A stretch of DNA of 7,230 nucleotides from Bacteroidia bacterium (GTDB lineage Bacteria > Bacteroidota > Bacteroidia > Bacteroidales > UBA12481). The notes under the pieces were generated by a model, which was not told the DNA's origin, searched no databases, and saw only the letters and a list, made by a program, of their open reading frames with translations. Shown in pieces: positions 1 to 5,213 of the stretch (positions within the stretch are counted from its first letter, which is position 1; the number at the start of each line of letters is the position of its first letter). The DNA is taken from NCBI GenBank assembly GCA_026391235.1, contig JAPLDV010000314.1:1-7230 (forward strand), read 5' to 3'. A program made the position numbers and the translations under genes.

Positions 1-2036
1 GTGTTATCAGGATCCTTTAACTGTTTTTTCATATAACCGGTTTCAACAAATTGAACAACTGTTGATCCAGGCTGATTCATGGCTGCCTTTACTATTCTCC
101 TGAATTCTTCTATTTTAAATTTATTTCGATAAACAGGCTCCTGGTACATTTTGATGTACAAATTCTGCGCTTCTTTTCTCCAAACATCCGCTGATATTTT
201 GGTTAAGGTTGTTTTAATCAGGTTAGTTACCCTGGAAACTTCAATTTTCTTACCTGGCGGGCTGTAAATAATACCACTGCATCCAAATGCATCCTTATAT
301 TTTCCATCGATTTTTATCTCATTATTTGCATCAACAAAGATTCCATTTATGTCATCGTAAGGGAATCTGTTGGCTGTAACGCTTTTTGCAATCTCATAAA
401 TCTGATCCTTGAATGCCAGGTAGGGTACAGGGTTACTCGTTGGACAATTTACATGAATTCCGACCACGTTAAAGTAGTATTTCGAAAGATTATCAACTAC
501 GGTATTAATCTTTGAGTCCCAGGCTGGGATGGGATTGGCCGAGGTTCCAACTCGATTGCCAGCATCACCGATCACAAATAGGTAGTTAGCGTTGGAAGGT
601 GAAAAGAATTTGTCATCTTTATTCAGATCGAATAGTGTGTTTAATCCCACAAACAGCCCTTCCAGATCACCGCCTTCGGGGTCACTGGCTTTTTGGGTTG
701 ACATAAAGGCAGATAAACGATTAATGTCGGTAGTTAAGCCGGAGAAAGGGTAGTAGGTGCTATTTGATGCACCATCGCGATAAACCAGTATGCCATAATT
801 AAAACTCAGACCCAATTCCTGCGATCGTTCATTCATTCCGGTAAGTGCTTCCCTGATTCCGGCAGCAATGGATGGCCAATAAGGTTCAAAACTATTGGTG
901 CCATCAATGGCAAAAATCATATTAACCGTTTTAAAAACTTCCTGTGCATCACTAATCTTACCCTTTAGTGTGGTAATAACATCATTCGAAAGCTTTTGCC
1001 TAACCCCATTTGCATCTTCAAAGGTTGGATCTGCAACATTCCCAATTTTTTTAGTGTCAGAATCAGTATAGTTCAATGAGAATAGTCTGAAACTATACGC
1101 CGGCATTCGCTTACCATCATTTTCCAGCAAAACTCTTTCGATTCCTTTTGGAGGCGTGGCAGGAATTTTATAATACTCCCGTTTACAATTTGAAATGCTA
1201 TCATCAATAAAGAAATATGTTCCAATCTGTTTATCTCTGAACTCCTGGCGGGATGTCAAGTCCCAGTTTGGCTCATAAGCCATGTTATTGGGCCAGAGTG
1301 TAAAGGTGCTTTTTGGAACCCACCCGTCAAGATTAGATTCCGCATCCCTGCTAAGCTTGTCGGAGGTGCCAACCAGGTAGGATTTTGCAGTTTGCTTATA
1401 AACAAAATAGTATTGTGTAGCCTCAACAGGTATTCCAGTAATGAATTCATCAGGTTTACGGTACAAAAACAAGCCGCCACCTTCGCCGCCGCCGATAGCA
1501 GCTATAAACCCTTTTCTAAGCCACCTCCGTTGTTTGATTTTATCGGATTTTGCTCCCTGCCGCTGGGCTTCCAGAAATCTAATAACATGATCAATTGGAA
1601 TCCAACCTTTAAGCTCATCAATTCTCGCTTGGTTCAGCGGCTTGCCGGTGGCAGAAAAAAGATCCTGGTTTGGCTTTGGAACAGTATCTTTTACCGGAAC
1701 AACTTCGATGAAATCTCCGGATGTTCTTAGGACATATAAAACCTGATTGAACCCGATGATGCGTAATTTTGTCTTAGTATTCGGTTCCTTATATAGTTGA
1801 TTATCATTCCTGTCAGAAACAACAAACCATGGGAGCTCCGATGATTTACCATTGAGTGATTTTCCATCGGCATCCTGGTCGGTATGAGTAGAGTCTCTCG
1901 CAAGTACATCCTGGCTATATAATCCGCTTGTTGCTATCCAAAGGAAAGCGGCACAAAAAATCAGGAATCGCTTTTCCTGCTTCAAGTTGGGTTTCGCCTT
2001 TTTGTTAGGGAGTTGAGAAAAGAGGTAGGTTTTCAT
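1..2036 (-). CDS. TssR-like secreted vWA-domain protein, 3' end cut by window edge
   Basis: One frame stays open from the ATG at 2036 to the window edge: 678 codons plus two bases, no stop seen. Residues 1-42 look like a signal peptide with an unusually long basic n-region, hydrophobic core FLIFCAAFLWIA (24-35) and probable cleavage after SQ (41-42). There is no lipobox. Residues 69-153 look like an SH3-like barrel (PWFVVSDRNDN, later GWIPIDH). A basic, glycine-rich linker (165-188) follows, then a second similar module (about 198-258) with GWVPKSTFTLW and EPNW. Residues 368-555 form a vWA domain: MIDAS-like D378-G-T-N-S382 after a hydrophobic strand, Thr434/435, PEGGDLEG (453-460) and a strand ending in D491. 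A mostly helical tail begins near 603. This order and the SDR, GWV...LW and DGTNS motifs fit, from memory, TssR of the Bacteroidota T6SS subtype iii. The vWA assignment is firm; the TssR link is an inference. Another PpkA- or vWA-type envelope protein is possible. It lies 55 bp behind the preceding gene. Confidence 0.85.
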   Translation of the reverse strand, partial: MKTYLFSQLPNKKAKPNLKQEKRFLIFCAAFLWIATSGLYSQDVLARDSTHTDQDADGKSLNGKSSELPWFVVSDRNDNQLYKEPNTKTKLRIIGFNQVLYVLRTSGDFIEVVPVKDTVPKPNQDLFSATGKPLNQARIDELKGWIPIDHVIRFLEAQRQGAKSDKIKQRRWLRKGFIAAIGGGEGGGLFLYRKPDEFITGIPVEATQYYFVYKQTAKSYLVGTSDKLSRDAESNLDGWVPKSTFTLWPNNMAYEPNWDLTSRQEFRDKQIGTYFFIDDSISNCKREYYKIPATPPKGIERVLLENDGKRMPAYSFRLFSLNYTDSDTKKIGNVADPTFEDANGVRQKLSNDVITTLKGKISDAQEVFKTVNMIFAIDGTNSFEPYWPSIAAGIREALTGMNERSQELGLSFNYGILVYRDGASNSTYYPFSGLTTDINRLSAFMSTQKASDPEGGDLEGLFVGLNTLFDLNKDDKFFSPSNANYLFVIGDAGNRVGTSANPIPAWDSKINTVVDNLSKYYFNVVGIHVNCPTSNPVPYLAFKDQIYEIAKSVTANRFPYDDINGIFVDANNEIKIDGKYKDAFGCSGIIYSPPGKKIEVSRVTNLIKTTLTKISADVWRKEAQNLYIKMYQEPVYRNKFKIEEFRRIVKAAMNQPGSTVVQFVETGYMKKQLKDPDN
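372..935 (-). other. vWA domain with MIDAS-like metal site in the TssR-like protein
   Basis: Residues about 368-555 show the alternating strand and helix pattern of a vWA fold. The first strand, VNMIFAIDGTNS, carries D-x-T-x-S in place of the usual D-x-S-x-S; Thr can stand in for Ser as a ligand. The second strand is FNYGILVYRDG, a candidate conserved Thr lies in GLTTD, and NYLFVIGDAGN carries the later Asp. The PEGGDLEG segment matches the G-G-D-x-E pattern that starts a helix in many vWA proteins. The metal-site residues appear intact, so divalent-metal-dependent protein binding is plausible. No partner can be named. Confidence 0.75.
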
Positions 2037-2091
2037 ATCAAAGGTTTTTGTTGATTGATCAGGTTAGGATCCTGGTATAATCCAAAGATTC
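2037..2091 (-). other. Short intergenic spacer upstream of the TssR-like gene
   Basis: This 55-bp gap separates the stop of the Ig-repeat gene from the ATG at 2036. Read on the minus strand it ends in an A-rich stretch (CAACAAAAACC) just before the start, as is common for Bacteroidota translation starts. No Shine-Dalgarno core is seen. Sequences loosely like the Bacteroidota -7 element (TAnnTTTG) occur as AATCTTTG and AACCTTTG, but both miss the first T, and the second almost touches the ATG. No terminator is seen, so read-through from the upstream gene is the simplest view. Confidence 0.5.
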
Positions 2092-5000
2092 TTATTTTGT
2101 AAACACCAATTTTACTGGTTTCAAATTACTTCCATCAGCTCTGACTCTTACATAGTATATTCCGCTCGCCAACCCGGTGAGGTCTAATTTAAAGTTGAGT
2201 TCGCCGGGTTCAATAAACTCATTGCGTAAAATGACTTCGCCCAAAATGTTTACTATTTCAGCAATTACTCTATTGGCTGGCTTTTCCAGGTTCAGGTAAA
2301 CCAAGTCGGATGCAGGATTTGGATAGATCTTAAAACTATTGAGCATCCCTTCATTTAAGGGAAAGTCCTGGCCAAATTTAACAGGACTGTTGTTGTTGTT
2401 TATTATAAAAGCTTTTACCGGGCAGTTTGACCAGTTTACCAATTCAACAAAAAACAGGCAATTCTCTTCAGGAATGGATGTCAAATATACATAAGGCTTT
2501 ACACTGGAGGCAAAATACTCTGGCAATGAAACGCTTAGTGTGTCATCTGGTAAATTAGTGTTCGCCGCTATTTTGTACCATTTATAAAACTTGACAGAAT
2601 CACTGTTACAGATCAGGAGACGGTGCTCTGTATCACCAAAAAAGAGATTTGGTTTTTTTGGAGCATCAATATCCAAAATATCAACCATGAAAGTCTTCTG
2701 ATCGGAACCTTCGATGTCTGATTCCCGGGTTGCGATAACATATCCGATTCTGTTTTTGGAGCTTACCATTCTCCAGTCTTCGGAAGGGTTCCATTTTACA
2801 GTAATTGTTTTTGTATCATCCGTTTTCGTTTCTATGTTTCCACCTACCACCAACCACTCTATATCTTCAATGTCTTCAATGTCCTCATTCTCTTTGGAAA
2901 TAATTTTGTAGGTAGCAATGCTTTGAGGGCAGGCCTGGTGGGAGGAACCCGAAATTTCAAATTCAACCTTTGGGGAATCCCCAACAGGTATTTTAACATT
3001 ATTGGAATATGGTTTGCCTTTAAATAAGCAAGTAAAAGCTATTTCATGCCCTAACAGATTAACTCCGGCAACAGCCGGATAGAAATAAGGCGTTTTTCCT
3101 GCGATTCCTGAACCTTCATACCATCCACCTGCCGGACGACCGATTATTTTATAAGGGTTCCGGTCTCTGACAGTCAGGTTTTCCCGAACATCTGAAGTAT
3201 CAATACCGTAAACAAACAAATCAAAGGACTGGATATCAGAGAATTCGTCCTGATACTTTTCATTTATTCCCTTGGTTCGAATCTCAACATGATTTTCACC
3301 AAAACTCAGGTCGACTTCGGGTTTAAAAACGACCATGTCAACCTGCTTCAAACAATGGGGAGTAACATCCTGCTCCTGCCAAGTCCCATGATTGATGCGC
3401 CACTGAATGGCATTAACGTCATCATAGTTGATATGGGCAGCATCAATAGCGGCCCAGGTTGTGACCGACACCTTAAACTGGCCACTAATGGTTTCCCCGT
3501 TTTCTTTAATACCTATTGGCTCCCCCTTAAACCCTGAGCTTCCTGACGTAACGGTGTATTCTTCTAATGAAAGCATGGGTTTCCGATAGTATATCGTAAA
3601 GGATTTATCATAACTAGTAGCCGGATTAAGTTCAAAATACAGGTCAACCGAAGATATTGGATCTTCGAGTTTGATCTCGAAGATCAGCCAAACCTTGTCC
3701 TCGATTCTTGTAATGTCAGCCTTTGAATCCCAGATTCCCCTGTTGACCCTTAAGGAAGCCTTCATTAAACTTACATCCCAACAACTTTCCACCCCGGGAA
3801 CTTCAATTTCAAAAGTATTTTTAGGATCCGGAAAAAGAATTGTTTTTGGGTAAAAATTTAGGACTGGAGGAACGTATCTTATTTCTACCGGTGGGCTCCA
3901 GAAAGTATCTTGATCAAGAAAATTCAGAAATACTTTAGCATAAGTGGTTGTATCCTTAAGGCTAATGTTGTCAGCTCTAAACTTAAGGATGTTACTCTCC
4001 GGAAACCAAACCGGGGGATTAAACAGAAATGTTTCTGTACCAACAGTTAATCCGGCATTTCTAAAAAGTCTGTCGTTCCAATCTTTCGAAACAGATGTCA
4101 CATCAATTTCAAGCGAGATAGTCCAACAATGAAATTCAAGAGGATCCGGGTTCCAGCTATAAGTAAACACGGGCCGACGGTAAATTAGTTCTTCCACTGT
4201 ACTACAAACAGTATCCTGATCAACAAATATTAAACATACCTGAGCATTTGTTGTCGCTTTTTTAAGTGGAACCTTGTCAAATTGTAGTTGAAGCGTACTG
4301 TCACCTGCCATCCAAACAGGATTGGGATCCTGAATAGTTTCTTTACCATCAAGTAATAAAACTGCTTTGGTAAAATTGGCATACAAATATTCATTTACAT
4401 TTGTTGCTGAAATTTTAAGGGAAATCTTCTGTTCATCATAGATCAAAGGTGCAGGCCAAATGAAACCTATAACTGGTGGTATGTAGGTAAGAACTCTCTC
4501 TTCGGTATAAATAATATTCCCAAATCGCAAATTTAATTCAACCAGGCAAGTAGTTTTTTTAAGGGGATTGTTGGTTAATTGAATTCTAACTGGTTTATTA
4601 AGTTTCAGTGATTCATTAACTTGAATAAAATCTTCAACTTTAATATTAACAGAATTGCCACATTTTATTATCCATGCCTCGGTCAATCTTTCACACCAAC
4701 CTGGTTTTATACCAATGGCTTCAATGGGAAAATCAATATCTTTTGCATAATATGTCAGACCCGGCCAAACAAATTCGATCTGTGGTTTTTTAAACTCTAA
4801 ATATGGTCCACTATTATCAAAAACATCCTTATTAGGCGATTTAGTAAATTCCAAATGGATATTTACCTTTAAAGGTGAATTATCCAAATGCACATGTGCA
4901 TTTATTATAAGATTATAGTCAGGATCCCATTTTATGTCATCAACGCGATCTGGATCCCCTGTACCCATGCGAATATTGGCAGTTATGTCACTAACATCTT

Positions 5001-5196
5001 TATGCTGAAGATAGTAACGGCTTACCTTGGTAACGGTTATTTTGACCCAAACACTGTCACAATCAAATACAGTATCACTCTTTGGTATCCATGTAAAGAC
5101 CGGATCTGGAGATACCTGATCCTGGGCAATGACAAATAAGGAAGTGCAAAAACAAATCCAAACTGCCAATAGTATTTTCATTTTACAAGATTTCAT
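2092..5196 (-). CDS. Secreted Ig-like-repeat and PKD-like protein with T9SS type A sorting domain
   Basis: This complete 1034-residue protein has no named family that I recognise. A signal peptide covers residues 1-25, with probable cleavage after AQ (24-25). The ATG at 5181 (Met6) is a plausible alternative start giving a more typical signal peptide. Five Ig-like repeats of about 100 residues fill 32-540. Residues 541-740 are unassigned, probably beta-rich, and include GGWYEGSG. A PKD-like domain spans about 741-838, with the typical W-x-V-x-G-G-x-I core (781-787) and VKW strand (800-802). Residues 845-938 form another beta-rich module with FYKWYK. A T9SS sorting domain ends the protein (953-1034). 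Its route should be Sec export, then T9SS passage to the cell surface or medium; an adhesive or structural role is inferred from the architecture only. No catalytic motif was seen. It starts 17 bp after the upstream beta-helix gene, which suggests co-transcription and perhaps translational coupling. Confidence 0.93.
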   Translation of the reverse strand: MKSCKMKILLAVWICFCTSLFVIAQDQVSPDPVFTWIPKSDTVFDCDSVWVKITVTKVSRYYLQHKDVSDITANIRMGTGDPDRVDDIKWDPDYNLIINAHVHLDNSPLKVNIHLEFTKSPNKDVFDNSGPYLEFKKPQIEFVWPGLTYYAKDIDFPIEAIGIKPGWCERLTEAWIIKCGNSVNIKVEDFIQVNESLKLNKPVRIQLTNNPLKKTTCLVELNLRFGNIIYTEERVLTYIPPVIGFIWPAPLIYDEQKISLKISATNVNEYLYANFTKAVLLLDGKETIQDPNPVWMAGDSTLQLQFDKVPLKKATTNAQVCLIFVDQDTVCSTVEELIYRRPVFTYSWNPDPLEFHCWTISLEIDVTSVSKDWNDRLFRNAGLTVGTETFLFNPPVWFPESNILKFRADNISLKDTTTYAKVFLNFLDQDTFWSPPVEIRYVPPVLNFYPKTILFPDPKNTFEIEVPGVESCWDVSLMKASLRVNRGIWDSKADITRIEDKVWLIFEIKLEDPISSVDLYFELNPATSYDKSFTIYYRKPMLSLEEYTVTSGSSGFKGEPIGIKENGETISGQFKVSVTTWAAIDAAHINYDDVNAIQWRINHGTWQEQDVTPHCLKQVDMVVFKPEVDLSFGENHVEIRTKGINEKYQDEFSDIQSFDLFVYGIDTSDVRENLTVRDRNPYKIIGRPAGGWYEGSGIAGKTPYFYPAVAGVNLLGHEIAFTCLFKGKPYSNNVKIPVGDSPKVEFEISGSSHQACPQSIATYKIISKENEDIEDIEDIEWLVVGGNIETKTDDTKTITVKWNPSEDWRMVSSKNRIGYVIATRESDIEGSDQKTFMVDILDIDAPKKPNLFFGDTEHRLLICNSDSVKFYKWYKIAANTNLPDDTLSVSLPEYFASSVKPYVYLTSIPEENCLFFVELVNWSNCPVKAFIINNNNSPVKFGQDFPLNEGMLNSFKIYPNPASDLVYLNLEKPANRVIAEIVNILGEVILRNEFIEPGELNFKLDLTGLASGIYYVRVRADGSNLKPVKLVFTK
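2095..2340 (-). other. T9SS type A C-terminal sorting domain of the Ig-repeat protein
   Basis: Residues 953-1034 carry the full set of marks: entry motif FKIYPNPASD, a strand with VYLNLE, the central AEIVNILGEVIL (equivalent to the usual V-x-V-x-D-x-x-G-x-x-V strand), LDLTGLASGIYYVRV, and a final strand KPVKLVFTK. In this family the domain directs passage through the T9SS outer-membrane channel and is usually removed during attachment to the cell surface. Confidence 0.95.
2857..2886 (-). repeat. In-frame 9-bp tandem repeat coding for Glu-Asp-Ile
   Basis: On the plus strand, two exact copies of TCTTCAATG (2864-2872, 2873-2881) are followed by a third, degenerate copy (TCCTCATTC). They encode the acidic run EDIEDIEDIE at residues 771-780, in the loop before the central Trp strand of the PKD-like domain. 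The unit is a multiple of three, so a change in copy number would lengthen or shorten the loop without breaking the frame. Confidence 0.8.
3577..5103 (-). repeat. Array of five ~100-residue Ig-like repeats
   Basis: The units cover residues 32-138, 139-241, 242-342, 343-443 and 444-540. Each opens with a strand of hydrophobic-x-F/Y-x-W-x-P type: PVFTWIP, IEFVWP, IGFIWP, FTYSWNP and, degenerate, LNFYP. Each has a later L-K motif before a long strand: SPLKVN, NPLKKTT, VPLKKATT and ISLKDTTT; the fifth has only DPISS. Units two to five end in a Y-x-x-P joint (TYIPP, IYRRP, RYVPP, YYRKP). Units three and four are closest to each other, sharing a PVW strand and DQDT. The match is in protein pattern rather than DNA identity, so the duplications look old. 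Confidence 0.8.
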
Positions 5197-5213
5197 ATTG
5201 TATATCGTATTTC
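5197..5213 (-). other. 17-bp spacer between beta-helix gene and Ig-repeat gene
   Basis: The gap is very short and AT-rich, with no room for a complete promoter or terminator. It has no Shine-Dalgarno core. The distance supports an operon in which the Ig-repeat gene depends on transcription from upstream of the beta-helix gene. Confidence 0.6.

Noticed and set aside
1256..1909. Short open frames within the TssR-like gene on both strands (minus 1256-1480 and 1727-1909; plus 1392-1730)
   Set aside because: The long minus-strand frame through this region is uninterrupted and has recognisable domains. The short frames have no domain content, and the minus ones lie in a different frame of the same gene.
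2058..2076. Possible hairpin terminator in the 55-bp gap, around the palindrome AGGATCCT
   Set aside because: The best stem is about four pairs plus a mismatch around a 7-base loop, and no T-run follows it on the minus strand.
2389..2401. Short TTG/TTGTTG run
   Set aside because: It encodes a run of four Asn in a linker of the Ig-repeat protein. It is too short and ordinary to report as a repeat feature.
10..4956. Frequent GGATCC hexamers, for example near 10, 2067, 3825, 4142, 4326, 4921 and 4951
   Set aside because: Most reflect Asp-Pro or related codons (GAT CC) in WNPDP, QDPNP and WDPDY type segments, and spacing is irregular, so I see no evidence of a regulatory or uptake signal.
2714..5139. 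Plus-strand open frames of 60-83 codons opposite the Ig-repeat gene
   Set aside because: All lie antisense to a well-supported 1034-residue protein, and none shows a signal peptide, domain or plausible leader.
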